Positions 53,943-62,420 of a stretch of DNA of 64,000 nt are shown piece by piece (the stretch's first letter is position 1; each line of letters begins with the position of its first letter). The notes beneath the pieces are model-generated. The model was not told the origin of the DNA. It was given only the letters and a program-made list of their open reading frames with translations, and ran no database searches. This stretch comes from an uncultured Acidobacteriia bacterium. GTDB lineage: Bacteria > Acidobacteriota > Terriglobia > Bryobacterales > Bryobacteraceae. Position numbers and translations under genes: made by a program. The stretch covers positions 27,793-91,792 of the forward strand of contig CAIXXM010000067.1 in assembly GCA_903923395.1 (NCBI GenBank), given 5' to 3'.

Positions 53943-54980
53943 ATGTCGGATCATCCTCCTGCTTCCCGTAAACTAACGGCCCACGTCAAAGCCGCTGGTT
54001 GAGCGTCCAAGCTGAGTCCAAAGTTATTGGACCAAGTTCTGGGCACGCTCCCGCGGGTCCACAATCCGAACGTCCTTGTCGGCTTCGACACAGCCGACGA
54101 CGCGGGAGTGTATCTCATCGCTCCTGATCTGGCTTTGGTGCAAACCGTTGATTTTTTTACCCCGGTTGTCGATGATCCCTACACCTTCGGTGCCATAGCC
54201 GCAGCCAATGCCTTGAGCGATGTCTACGCCATGGGCGGCAAGCCCGTATCCTCGCTGTCGATCCTCGCCTACCCCTCGGATGGCAACCTGGAGGACTTGG
54301 CAAACATTCTTCGTGGCGGCCTCGACAAGATGATCGAGGCGGGTTGCGCTCTCATGGGCGGCCACAGCGTCAATGACCCGGAAATCAAGTTCGGCTACTC
54401 GGTGACAGGCACCGTTCACCCTTCCCGGATTAAAGCTAATGCCGGTGCCAAAACAGGGGACGTCCTGGTCCTCACGAAGCCGATCGGTACCGGTGTGATC
54501 AGCACCGCTCTCAAGCGGGGAATTGCCACGGAGGAGCACATCGCCGCCGCCACTGTCTCCATGTTGACCCTCAACAAGGCTGCCTGCGAAGCGATGCTGC
54601 AGTTCGACGTCCACGGCTGCACGGATATCACTGGCTTCGGTCTCCTCGGCCATGCCCGCGAACTTGCGGCTGCCAGCTGCGTCTCTATCGAAATTGAAGC
54701 CGCAGCCGTACCGCTTCTCGATGGTGCTCTCGCTGCCTCGCGCAACGGTGCCATCCCCGGCGGGCTAAAGAACAACATCGAGTTTGTTTCCCCCTGCGTC
54801 GCTGTTTCAGATGACATCGATACGGCTCTCCTCCACTTGCTCTACGACCCCCAAACTTCGGGCGGGCTGCTCATTTCCCTGCCAGAGGAAGATGCCGGGC
54901 AACTCCTCAGCCTTCTACCTGCAGCGCAACGGATTGGACGGGTTGTGACAAAATCAGGTCATACTCTCCATGTCCTCTGA
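53943..54980 (+). CDS. selD: Selenide, water dikinase (SelD) with in-frame TGA read as selenocysteine
   Basis: Makes selenophosphate, the selenium donor, from selenide and ATP. ATG 53943 follows GAAGGA by 4 bases. Codons 9-28 read RKLTAHVKAAG-U-ASKLSPKL, with TGA at 54000-54002 as codon 20. In E. coli SelD the same stretch is GAGCGCKISPK, so TGA falls on catalytic Cys17 and Lys23 on catalytic Lys20; Ser22 replaces Cys19. The remainder is canonical: DTADDAGVYLI, VDFFTPVVDDPYTFGAIAAA, NALSDVYAMGGKP, AGCALMGGHSVNDPE, GCTDITGFGLLGHA, YDPQTSGGLL. With the TGA read through, the protein is 345 residues, as in the family (about 347). The stop overlaps pyrF by 11 bases. Confidence 0.92.
54000..54032 (+). 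promoter_or_regulatory. Candidate bacterial SECIS element of selD
   Basis: TGA at 54000 is followed after 13 bases by a perfect 6-bp stem (GTCCAA at 54016-54021, TTGGAC at 54027-54032) with the 5-base loop AGTTA. The loop begins 19 bases after the TGA and has G as its second base, which fits the bacterial SECIS rules for SelB binding. Confidence 0.78.
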
Positions 54981-55653
54981 CCCCGTCATCCTCGCGCTCG
55001 ATTTTGACTCGCCTGCACAGGCAGACCAACTTGTGGAAGCGCTCGGTTCCTCAGCTACGTTCTATAAAGTCGGCATGGAGTTATACGCCGCTTCGGGCAT
55101 GGATTACGTCCGCAGCCTGCTCGCCCGCAATAAGCAGGTCTTCCTCGACCTCAAATTTCATGACATTGGCGAAACAGTCAAGCGCGCCGTTGCGCAAGTC
55201 GCCAAAACGGGTGTCACCTTTCTGACCGTCCACGCTGTCCCGCAAGTGGTCCGTGCTGCGGCTGAAGGCCGTGGCGATTCCAATCTCAAGTTGCTTGCCG
55301 TTACGGTGCTGACCAGCCTGACGCAGAATGATATCGAAGACGACGGCTACACCATGTCCATCCGTGATCTGGTGGCGCTGCGTGCCGGCAATGCGGTTGC
55401 AGCCGGTGCGGATGGCATCGTCGCCTCGCCTCTCGAAGCACGCATGATCCGCGAAATCATTGGCCCGGATGCTTATCTTGTGACTCCCGGCGTTCGTTCC
55501 CTGGGGGCCGACACCGGCGACCAAAAGCGCGTCGCCACGCCTGCGGAAGCCATCCGCGACGGTGCCAGCCATCTGGTGATCGGCCGTCAAGTGACCCGCG
55601 CGAAAGACCCCGTCGCAGCTCTCGCGCAGATCCGGCAGGAACTGGCCGTTTGA
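54970..55653 (+). CDS. pyrF: Orotidine 5'-phosphate decarboxylase
   Basis: Converts OMP to UMP, the last step of de novo pyrimidine synthesis. TIM barrel with VILALDFDSPAQADQLVEAL, the catalytic DLKFHDIGETV (Lys and Asp pair), GVTFLTVHAVPQ, and VTPGVRSLGADTGDQKRVAT with the phosphate-binding end VIGRQVTRAKDP. 227 residues is the short bacterial form. ATG 54970 lies inside the end of selD (11-base overlap), so the two are translationally coupled. Confidence 0.96.
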   Translation: MSSDPVILALDFDSPAQADQLVEALGSSATFYKVGMELYAASGMDYVRSLLARNKQVFLDLKFHDIGETVKRAVAQVAKTGVTFLTVHAVPQVVRAAAEGRGDSNLKLLAVTVLTSLTQNDIEDDGYTMSIRDLVALRAGNAVAAGADGIVASPLEARMIREIIGPDAYLVTPGVRSLGADTGDQKRVATPAEAIRDGASHLVIGRQVTRAKDPVAALAQIRQELAV

Positions 55654-56216
55654 GCCACATCGATCTCTTCCTCGCGCAATACGGCTACTTCGCCCTGTTC
55701 GGGCTGCTGATGCTCGGTATCGTCGGCCCGCTCATCCCGGACGAAACCATCCTCGTTCTGACCGGAATCGCGATTCACCGCGGCCAGATGAACTTCGGCT
55801 GGAGCGTCCTCATCGGTTTCGCCGGAAGCCTCTGCGGCATCACCTTGAGCTACTTCCTCGGCCGCACCGGAGCCGTCTACGTGCTGCGGCGCTGGCTCAA
55901 TGAAGCCCATCTCGCCAAAGCGCACGCCTGGTTTGAAAAGTATGGCAAGTGGACGCTGTTCTTCGGATACTTCGTCGCGGGCATCCGCCACTTCACCGCG
56001 CTCACCGCCGGCATCAGCCGCCTGGAATACAGACCCTTCGCCATTTATGCCTACCCGGGGGCACTGGTTTGGGTCACGTGTTTCCTCTCAATCGGCTATT
56101 TTCTCGGCGAAAAGTGGGAGCAGATCCATCCCTATCTCAGCCGGGGCGCAGTGATCGGTGCGCTCGTGCTCTGCGTTGCCGCCTATCTTGTCTACCGGCT
56201 GAAGCGCAAGCCCTGA
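55650..56216 (+). CDS. DedA family membrane protein
   Basis: 188-residue integral membrane protein of the DedA/VTT family, linked to undecaprenyl phosphate and phospholipid recycling. TTG start at 55650 overlaps the pyrF stop by 4 bases. GIVGPLIPDETILVLTG and the central GRTGAVYVLRRWL then FEKYGKWTLFFGYFVAGIRH and the FTALTAGISRLEYRPFAIYA stretch match the DedA conserved motifs (F-R-x3-R region), with about five membrane helices. Confidence 0.88.
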   Translation: MSHIDLFLAQYGYFALFGLLMLGIVGPLIPDETILVLTGIAIHRGQMNFGWSVLIGFAGSLCGITLSYFLGRTGAVYVLRRWLNEAHLAKAHAWFEKYGKWTLFFGYFVAGIRHFTALTAGISRLEYRPFAIYAYPGALVWVTCFLSIGYFLGEKWEQIHPYLSRGAVIGALVLCVAAYLVYRLKRKP

Positions 56217-56220
56217 AGCG

Positions 56221-56991
56221 CTACTGAATCCGGAAGTCCCAAATCTGCGGATTGACCTTGCCCTCATCGAATTCGATCACTGCGTATTCGCCCTTTTCGA
56301 GCGGCTCCTGTGGCCAGATTTTGAAGAGCAGGTTGTCCGTGAGTTGCTTGGTAAAGATCTCGATGTCCTCCCGCTCCTCGGCAGATTCTTTGGTGATCTC
56401 CAGGGTCGAAACCTTTTCGACGATCCTCACATTCTTGCCGGAATGGATGCGGACAATCCCGTAGCGCCGCTGCTGTGAGAGTTGCATGTAGAACTCCGGA
56501 CGGCTCTCCGCAATCACGTTTTCGGAGTGCTCTCCCGGGATCTCCAGCGTCGCTTTGCCTGGAATGAGCGGAATGCCAGTGATGATCTTCAGCGCCTTGC
56601 GGCCCTTGTCGGTATGCAGTGTGGAATCGGCCAGTTTGAAAATGCGGAGTTCGTTCTTCTCACTCAGCATGTAGACACCGGGGTCTTGCGGAATCTTTCG
56701 GATTTGGTCGCGAATCTCCTTGGCCGCTGCATCTTCTTCGGCTGCCTGCTTGGCCTTCTCGGCGATCCCGGCGTTACGTTCCGCATTCACAGCTTCGGTT
56801 TTCGTAATATCGACCAATGCAAGCGGCATCTCTTCCCACTCGCTGCGCTCCACACTGTAGTAGCTGACACGGTCCCCTTCCACCTTGTACTCACGAACGA
56901 TGTGGAAGCCGCCGTCTTTCAGGTACAGCTTGAAATTGGCCGCTGTGAGTGCGAAAGCGGTGAGCAGGAGGAGCAGAAGAACGCGGAGCAT
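56221..56991 (-). CDS. Exported protein of unknown function
   Basis: 256 residues with a signal peptide (MLRVLLLLLLTAFALTAANF). The start of the mature part (FKLYLKDGGFHIVREYKVEG, DRVSYYSVERSEWEEMPLAL) is a small beta module common in acidobacterial secreted proteins; a charged coiled coil follows (about 66-100, rich in Glu, Ala, Lys), then a second beta-rich domain (about 105-256) with VYMLSEKNELRIFKLADSTL and the end VNPQIWDFRIQ. I do not recognise a catalytic motif. Confidence 0.75.
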   Translation of the reverse strand: MLRVLLLLLLTAFALTAANFKLYLKDGGFHIVREYKVEGDRVSYYSVERSEWEEMPLALVDITKTEAVNAERNAGIAEKAKQAAEEDAAAKEIRDQIRKIPQDPGVYMLSEKNELRIFKLADSTLHTDKGRKALKIITGIPLIPGKATLEIPGEHSENVIAESRPEFYMQLSQQRRYGIVRIHSGKNVRIVEKVSTLEITKESAEEREDIEIFTKQLTDNLLFKIWPQEPLEKGEYAVIEFDEGKVNPQIWDFRIQ

Positions 56992-57029
56992 GCCTGCTCA
57001 AATTGTAGTCCTCCATATACTGGGTGCGT

Positions 57030-58007
57030 ATGAACTATCGCCGTTTGGGACGCACGAACTTTGAAATCAGTGAAATCGGCTACGGTGCCTGGGGCATTGG
57101 TGGCAAGCAGTGGATCGGGGCAACCGATGATGGTTCGCTGGCTGCGCTGCGCCGGTCCATCGATCTGGGGCTGAACTTCATCGACACCGCGTTGGCTTAT
57201 GCGGAAGGTCACAGCGAGTCGCTGGTGGGCAAGGCCGTCAAGGAGTCGAAGGAAAAGATCTTCGTTGCCACCAAGGTGCCGCCGATGAACCGCGTCTGGC
57301 CCGCGAAACCGGAGAGCACGCTCGACGAGGTCTTTCCGTATAAACACATCATCGAATCGACGGAAACCAGTCTGCGGAATCTGGGGATGGAGACCGTGGA
57401 CCTGCAACAGTTGCACGTCTGGAATCCGGCCTGGGTGGAGCGGGAAGAGTGGAAGCGTGCCGTTGAGGATTTGAAGACGAGTGGGAAGATCCAGGCCTTT
57501 GGAATTTCTATCAATGACCATCAGCCGGATACAGGGCTCGGGATGATAGAGACTGGACTCTGCGATACGGTGCAGGTGATCTACAACGTCTTCGACCAGA
57601 CTCCGGCGGAGAACTTATTTCCAGCCTGCGTGAAGCATGATATCGGTGTTATCGTGCGTGTGCCGTTTGATGAGGGCTCACTCACCGGACGTATCAACAG
57701 CGCTACACTTTTTCCGGAAGGTGATTTCCGCAATGGGTACTTCGGCGGGGACCGGAAGCAACAGGTGGAGGATCACGTGAATACTATCGTCGCGGATCTG
57801 GGGTTGGTTGATGTCACGGAGCTGCCTGTGGTGGCGATGCGGTTCTGTTTATCCGCGGAAGGTGTTTCGACGGTGATTCCGGGAATGCGTTCGATTTCGA
57901 GTGTGGAGTCGAATATCCGGGCGTCAGGGCTGGGAATATTGCCAGCTGAGAAGCTTGCGGCGCTTCGGAAACACGCCTGGAATCGTAACTTCTACAACCC
58001 CGCATAA
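57030..58007 (+). CDS. Aldo/keto reductase
   Basis: NAD(P)H-dependent oxidoreductase with a TIM barrel, 325 residues. MNYRRLGRTNFEISEIGYGA starts the family; FIDTALAYAEGHSE holds the catalytic Asp and Tyr, KIFVATKVPP the Lys, and the usual catalytic His region reads VDLQQLHVWNP. The cofactor end is VSTVIPGMRSISSVESNIRA. ATG 57030 was preferred over GTG 57024. The substrate is unknown. It starts 38 bases from the divergent gene at 56991. Confidence 0.92.
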   Translation: MNYRRLGRTNFEISEIGYGAWGIGGKQWIGATDDGSLAALRRSIDLGLNFIDTALAYAEGHSESLVGKAVKESKEKIFVATKVPPMNRVWPAKPESTLDEVFPYKHIIESTETSLRNLGMETVDLQQLHVWNPAWVEREEWKRAVEDLKTSGKIQAFGISINDHQPDTGLGMIETGLCDTVQVIYNVFDQTPAENLFPACVKHDIGVIVRVPFDEGSLTGRINSATLFPEGDFRNGYFGGDRKQQVEDHVNTIVADLGLVDVTELPVVAMRFCLSAEGVSTVIPGMRSISSVESNIRASGLGILPAEKLAALRKHAWNRNFYNPA

Positions 58008-58016
58008 AGAAACCCC

Positions 58017-58045
58017 AAAGAATTGGTGCCAGGCACCGATTCTTT
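58017..58045. repeat. REP-like palindrome, left of the transposase
   Basis: Nested inverted repeat: arms AAAGAAT and ATTCTTT outside, GGTGCC and GGCACC inside, with one-base spacers. It lies between the aldo/keto reductase stop and the transposase stop and matches the copy at 58802-58829 in the same orientation. Confidence 0.85.
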
Positions 58046-58052
58046 ACGCTTT

Positions 58053-58751
58053 TCAAATGCTGGCGGCTTGTGCCAACTGCTGGCGTCCCCGGGGGCGGCC
58101 TCTCGGGGTGAGCCCCACTGCCCGGTTTGCGCGGTGCCGCAGGTCCTCGATGAAATCGGACGAGCCCAAGGGCATCCCGGACCGGGTGGCGTGCCGCAGT
58201 AGCGGGCCGACCTCATCATCGATAACATCCAAACCAGTGCGCCATTCCGCGAAATCCCAACCTCCAAGAACGCTCATCCAATCTGTGGCGAGGAGCGAAT
58301 CTGTCACGTTCGGCCTGCTGTGCGCCATCGCGCTTGACCAATGCCACTGCGTGGCGTCTTCGCACATCCCTGCACGCACTGGATTCAAATCCACATAGCG
58401 CAGAGCCCGAAGCAGATGGGACTCATCCATGGGACAGGAGTAATAGCGGTGCTCCCAAACGTGCCCGCAGCGGCCTACACGCAGGTTGACCTTGCACGAA
58501 TAGTCCGAGTGAGCGTCACGGACCGCCGCACCCAGCGAGCCTTCCTGCGGCGGAACTGCGATCAGGTGAATGTGGTTCGGCATAAGGCAGTAGCCGACAA
58601 TCTTAACTGCGTATTTCCTTGCGGCACGGCGGAGCAGCCGGATGTAAAGTTCACGATCTGAATCGCAACGGAAAACCAGATCTTTGTTGTTCCCCCGATG
58701 GGTAATGTGGTGCGCTATCCCGGGGCAAACAAAGCGCGGACGTCTTGGCAT
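58053..58751 (-). mobile_element. REP-associated tyrosine transposase (RAYT, Y1/TnpA_REP family)
   Basis: Single-strand HUH transposase that mobilises REP palindromes. ATG 58751 gives the classic start MPRRPRFVCPGIAHHITHRG; a GTG 21 bases upstream is possible. The HUH motif is MPNHIHLIAVP, the catalytic Tyr lies in AHSDYSCKVN, and GHVWEHRYYS then LRALRYVDLNPVRAGM are the conserved downstream blocks. All key residues are present, so the enzyme may be active. The C-terminal Arg-rich tail (TPRGRPRGRQQLAQ) is usual. 232 residues. The gene is framed by palindromes at 58017-58045 and 58802-58829. Confidence 0.93.
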
Positions 58752-58801
58752 ACAACCGGGTAGTGCGTCCACAGTCGCGCATTTCTCATCAAAAAAACAT
58801 C

Positions 58802-58829
58802 AAGAAATGGTGCCAGGCACCGATTCTTT
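58802..58829. repeat. REP-like palindrome, right of the transposase
   Basis: Same core as the left copy (GGTGCC and GGCACC arms, then GATTCTTT), with one substitution in the outer left arm. It lies between the transposase start and the oxidoreductase stop. Confidence 0.85.
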
Positions 58830-58837
58830 ATGGATTT

Positions 58838-59902
58838 TTATTTTGGCATTGGGACAGCTTTGCCGGGGCGGATGGACTCTTTCGCTGCTTTGATGATCGC
58901 CACAACCTGTACGTTCATATCCAGCGCGGTCATCCCTTCGATGGGCTTGTTCTGCCGCATGCGGCTGGTCATGTAGGCGATCGGCTCAGCATCCTCCGGA
59001 GCCAGCGGCGTCAAATCCACAATCTTCGAGTCGCGGCCGTGGCGCTCTTCCACTTTGCCGTTCTGCATATAAGCCGAACCCTTGATGCCGAAGACTTCCA
59101 GATCCTGATAACTGCGGGGCAAATCCCAACTGCCTTCAAAGATGCCCACCGCATTCTTGTAGCCGAGAATCAAATCCGCATTATCCTCCACTTTGGGGAA
59201 AACATCCGGCCGGATATGATTCACGTGCGCATAAACCGTCTCCGGCTTGCCCAGATACCAGAGGCTCCAGAGCGCGTTATAACAGCCAAAGTCCATCAAT
59301 GCCCCGGCGCCATTCTTTACCGGATCGGTAAGCTACGCAAAGAAAGCGCCGTTGCGGACGCCCGTTGATCCGGGTCCGCCATGACCAACAACGCCGTGCA
59401 GCCGGTAGATCTGTCCCAGCGCACCGGAGTCAGATACTTTCTTCGCCGTGTAATTTGCAGGCCACCACGCCATCTGGTAGTTACACATCACCTTGATGCC
59501 GCTTTGGTTCGCAAGCTTCTGGATCTTCAGCGCATCGGTATAAGTGGAGGCGAGCGGCTTTTCGAAAATCACGTTGATCTTGCGGGGCGCACAGAACTCC
59601 ACGATCTCCAGATGCCGGTTGTTCTCCACAAAAGCCCAGATCAAATCCGGCTTCTTATTAGCCAGCATTTTCTTGTAATCGGCGCTGATCAGATCCTTCG
59701 AAACACCCGCCTTGACAGCTTCTTCCTGTAATGCAGGGTTCGGTTCGGCCACGCCAACCAGCGTGACATCTTTCCCCTTGATCATGTCATTCAGGTGCCC
59801 CCAGACGTGCGAGTGCACCAGGCCAACAACCGCGATTTTATAAGGCGCCTGCGCCATCGCCTGGATGGCAAACAGAAGGGCAAGCAAAGTAAGTTTCTTC
59901 AT
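58838..59902 (-). pseudogene. Gfo/Idh/MocA oxidoreductase gene interrupted by an in-frame TAG
   Basis: The upstream part (59333-59902, 189 residues) has a signal peptide (MKKLTLLALLFAIQAMAQAP), the Rossmann strand KIAVVGLVHSHVWGH and the family EKPLAST Lys. It ends RNGAFFA then TAG at 59333-59335. The same frame continues LTDPVKNGAGALMDFGCYNA to 58838 with no other defect. Homologues carry Trp in this position (A-W-L-T-D-P), so a single TGG to TAG change explains it. The downstream half has no good start of its own. It may be a recent pseudogene, a suppressed stop, or a sequencing error. It follows the next oxidoreductase gene by 5 bases. Confidence 0.82.
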
Positions 59903-59907
59903 GGAAG

Positions 59908-61257
59908 TCAGGGAGTCACCGACTCTTCGGTGTTGTGACCGTCGCCCTCATAAGCATCACGCCTGGGCGGTGTCTTCAGCACTTTCTCCGTCTTGGGGTC
60001 AAAGCTCATCTGGCGGCCTTCCTTGTAAGCTTCCACGCCCAAACCGATCGCCACCATCACCTTATACCCGTAGTCGGCATCAAACACGGGCTGCTTCCGG
60101 CTGCGCACGCAGTCGAGGAAGTTGGTGATATGCGCATCCCCAATATTCACGGGCGTAATCGGGATGTGCAGTTCCTTCACCCCGTGCTTGGCCTGGAACT
60201 CTTTGGCGAATAACTCATCCGGCACAATTACCAGATCCTTGGAACTGCGGAACTCCATGGTTGCCTCATGGCCCAGGATCGCCGGAGTGATCAGCCGGTT
60301 CGGTGCATGGCTGGCCATCGATGAGGTCATCACCACGCTGAAATCCTGGTACTCCACGCAAGTCGAAATCGTATCCGGCACCTCGCGGTCTTTGTGCACG
60401 TAAATGCCGCCATTCGCCGAAACCCGCGTGGGGAACTGCGGCCCCAGCACATACATGAACGGCGTCAGGCGGTGATACAACAGGTCTGTTGAGATACCGC
60501 CCGAATAGTCCCAATACTTGCGCCAGCGGAAAAAGCGGTCTGGACTAAACGCCCGCTTCGGTGCGTTGCCCAGGAAGCGCTTCCAGTCAATGGTCTCCTG
60601 CGTACCCTCGGCGTCCACATGATAGTCCCACTCGCCCTGATGCGAACTCCGCGAATAAGTGCCCTGTACCAACAAGGGCTTGCCGATGATATTCTCTTTC
60701 ATCAGTTCCCGGGCCTTGTGGTAAATAGGTTCGGAAGCGTACTGGCTGCCGATCTGCATCACGCGGCCGGACTTCTTCACCTGTTCGGCAAGTTCCTTCG
60801 CCTCCGCCACCGTGTAAGTCATCGGCTTTTCGAGATAGATATCTTTACCGGCCGCCAGAGCATCCATCGCCATGCGGAAGTGCCAGTGATCCGGAGTGGC
60901 AATGAACACGGCATCCACGTCAGTCCGGGCGAGAACGTCGTGATACTCGATCGTGATGTCCTTTTCAGCCAGCTTGAGATAGTCCCGGGCCCGGTCACGC
61001 CGCAACTTGTAGATATCACTGACGGCCGTAATCTGGAACTGGCCACCGGCATCAGCCAGACGCTTCAGGCTCTTCACATGACCGAAGCCGCGCGTGCCCA
61101 CGCCGATCATGCCGAGATTGATGCGGTCATTGGCGCCCACAACGCGTCCCGGGCGTGCGGCCTGCAAAGCGGACGCTCCTGCCAGAGCAGCGGCGGTGCC
61201 AAGAAATTCCCGGCGGCTCGTTTCGGAAGAGGGAGAGGTTAACATCGGAATGCGCAT
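59908..61257 (-). CDS. Tat-exported Gfo/Idh/MocA family oxidoreductase
   Basis: 449 residues from ATG 61257. A twin-arginine leader (SETSRREFLGTAAALAGASA) precedes the dinucleotide-binding fold (INLGMIGVGTRGFGHVKSLK), DAVFIATPDHWHFRMAMDAL, and the conserved Lys in DIYLEKPMTYTVAEAKELAE. The C-terminal catalytic domain includes WDYSGGISTDLLYHRLTPFM. The protein probably oxidises a sugar in the periplasm. ATG 61245 is the alternative start. The genes for this protein and the broken oxidoreductase form a two-gene unit. Confidence 0.92.
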   Translation of the reverse strand: MRIPMLTSPSSETSRREFLGTAAALAGASALQAARPGRVVGANDRINLGMIGVGTRGFGHVKSLKRLADAGGQFQITAVSDIYKLRRDRARDYLKLAEKDITIEYHDVLARTDVDAVFIATPDHWHFRMAMDALAAGKDIYLEKPMTYTVAEAKELAEQVKKSGRVMQIGSQYASEPIYHKARELMKENIIGKPLLVQGTYSRSSHQGEWDYHVDAEGTQETIDWKRFLGNAPKRAFSPDRFFRWRKYWDYSGGISTDLLYHRLTPFMYVLGPQFPTRVSANGGIYVHKDREVPDTISTCVEYQDFSVVMTSSMASHAPNRLITPAILGHEATMEFRSSKDLVIVPDELFAKEFQAKHGVKELHIPITPVNIGDAHITNFLDCVRSRKQPVFDADYGYKVMVAIGLGVEAYKEGRQMSFDPKTEKVLKTPPRRDAYEGDGHNTEESVTP

Positions 61258-61297
61258 GACTTTCAAGATTGCATCATGCGCGGGGACCGATTGCAAC

Positions 61298-61690
61298 ATG
61301 CAACATGACTGGATCTTTTACGATGGCGGCTGCGCCCTGTGTCACCGGTTCATCCGGTTCGTGGCTGGCGCCGACAGAGATGGAAAACTGTTCCGTTTCG
61401 CACCTTTGGGCGGCAAAACCAGCATTGCGATGCTGGGCGGAAGGGCTCCGGAAAACACCGTGGTGCTGAAGACCTGGGAAGGCAAAATCTTCACCAAGTC
61501 GGATGTCTCACTGCACGTTTTCTCACAACTGCCCGGCTGGTGGCCCGTGCTCGGGGGCCTGCTCTTCGTATTCCCCAAGAAGCTGCGGGACTGGGGCTAT
61601 GACATCGTCGCCGGACAGCGCATCCGCTGGTTTGGGCGCACGAAGAACGTCTGCCCCATCCCGGAGCATCTGGAACGCTTTGCGGATTAG
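61298..61690 (+). CDS. Thiol-disulfide oxidoreductase of the DCC family (DUF393)
   Basis: 130-residue protein from ATG 61298 with the family signature DWIFYDGGCALCHRF (Cys12-x2-Cys15). LLFVFPKKLRDWGYDIVAG and the ending RTKNVCPIPEHLERF are typical of the group. The reaction is inferred from the CxxC motif. It starts 40 bases from the divergent oxidoreductase; its stop shares bases with the convergent rlmB stop (TTAG). Confidence 0.9.
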   Translation: MQHDWIFYDGGCALCHRFIRFVAGADRDGKLFRFAPLGGKTSIAMLGGRAPENTVVLKTWEGKIFTKSDVSLHVFSQLPGWWPVLGGLLFVFPKKLRDWGYDIVAGQRIRWFGRTKNVCPIPEHLERFAD

Positions 61691-62400
61691 CCCTGCTGCT
61701 TCATCCGCCAGCCAAACAGCACCACACCTGTAGCCACCGACACGTTGAGCGATGCAATCTTGCCTGCCATGGGAATCCGCAGCAGCATGTCGCAGTTCTT
61801 CTTCACAAGATCGTGCAGGCCCTTGCCCTCCGCGCCCATCACGATTACGCAACGGTCAGCCCAGTTGACTTCCGTGTAAGCCGCCTCGCCGCGCTCATCC
61901 AGGCCATAGACAAAGAAGCCCTCATCTTTCAGCGAGCGCAGTGTCTGGTTCACATTGACCACCCGAACCACCGGCAGATGTTCCAGCGCACCCGCGGCGG
62001 CCTTGGCCACCGTGTCAGTCAAGCCGGCAGCGCGCCGTTCGGTGATGATGACACCATCCGCACCCGCGGCATGGGCTGTCCGCACGATTGCCCCGAGGTT
62101 ATGGGGATCTTCCACGCCATCCAGCACCACCAGCAGCTTGGCCTTCTTGCTGAGGTCTTCCAGTTCCGCATACTTCTTTGCCGACCCCAGCGCCACTATG
62201 CCCTGGTGCGACTTTACGCCAGCCAGCCGGTCCAATGCGCCCCGCTCTTCGAAACGGACCGGCGTGCCGTTGGAGCGCGCCAGGTCAATCACTTCCTGGG
62301 TCCGTGTTCCCGCAGCCCCGCGTGCGATCAGTACCCGCTCCAGCGGACGTTTGGCCCGTAATGCTTCAACCACGGGGTGAAAACCGATTAAAAGTGCCAG
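61687..62400 (-). CDS. rlmB: 23S rRNA 2'-O-ribose methyltransferase RlmB-like (SPOUT/TrmH family)
   Basis: SPOUT methyltransferase that modifies the ribose of G2251 of 23S rRNA. The knot motifs are GVEDPHNLGAIVRTAHAAGA, VIVMGAEGKGL and RIPMAGKIASLNVSVATGV. The conserved N-terminal signature IGFHPVVEALRA lies partly upstream of the first standard start (GTG 62373), so translation must begin earlier. A CTG at 62400 preceded by GGAG at 8 bases (LALLIGFHPVVEAL) is the best candidate. If GTG 62373 were used the protein would lose the substrate-binding domain edge. It starts 21 bases after the HlyD-type gene. Confidence 0.88.
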   Translation of the reverse strand: MALLIGFHPVVEALRAKRPLERVLIARGAAGTRTQEVIDLARSNGTPVRFEERGALDRLAGVKSHQGIVALGSAKKYAELEDLSKKAKLLVVLDGVEDPHNLGAIVRTAHAAGADGVIITERRAAGLTDTVAKAAAGALEHLPVVRVVNVNQTLRSLKDEGFFVYGLDERGEAAYTEVNWADRCVIVMGAEGKGLHDLVKKNCDMLLRIPMAGKIASLNVSVATGVVLFGWRMKQQG

Positions 62401-62420
62401 CGCGATATCTCCAGATTGTT

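Noticed and set aside
54003..54980. selD as a Cys-less, N-terminally shortened gene starting after the TGA
   Set aside because: It would lack the catalytic residues and a ribosome site, while the upstream codons match the SelD N-terminus exactly.
59333..59335. TAG as pyrrolysine or another recoded residue
   Set aside because: Gfo/Idh enzymes have Trp here, no recoding element is visible, and a TGG to TAG change is simpler.
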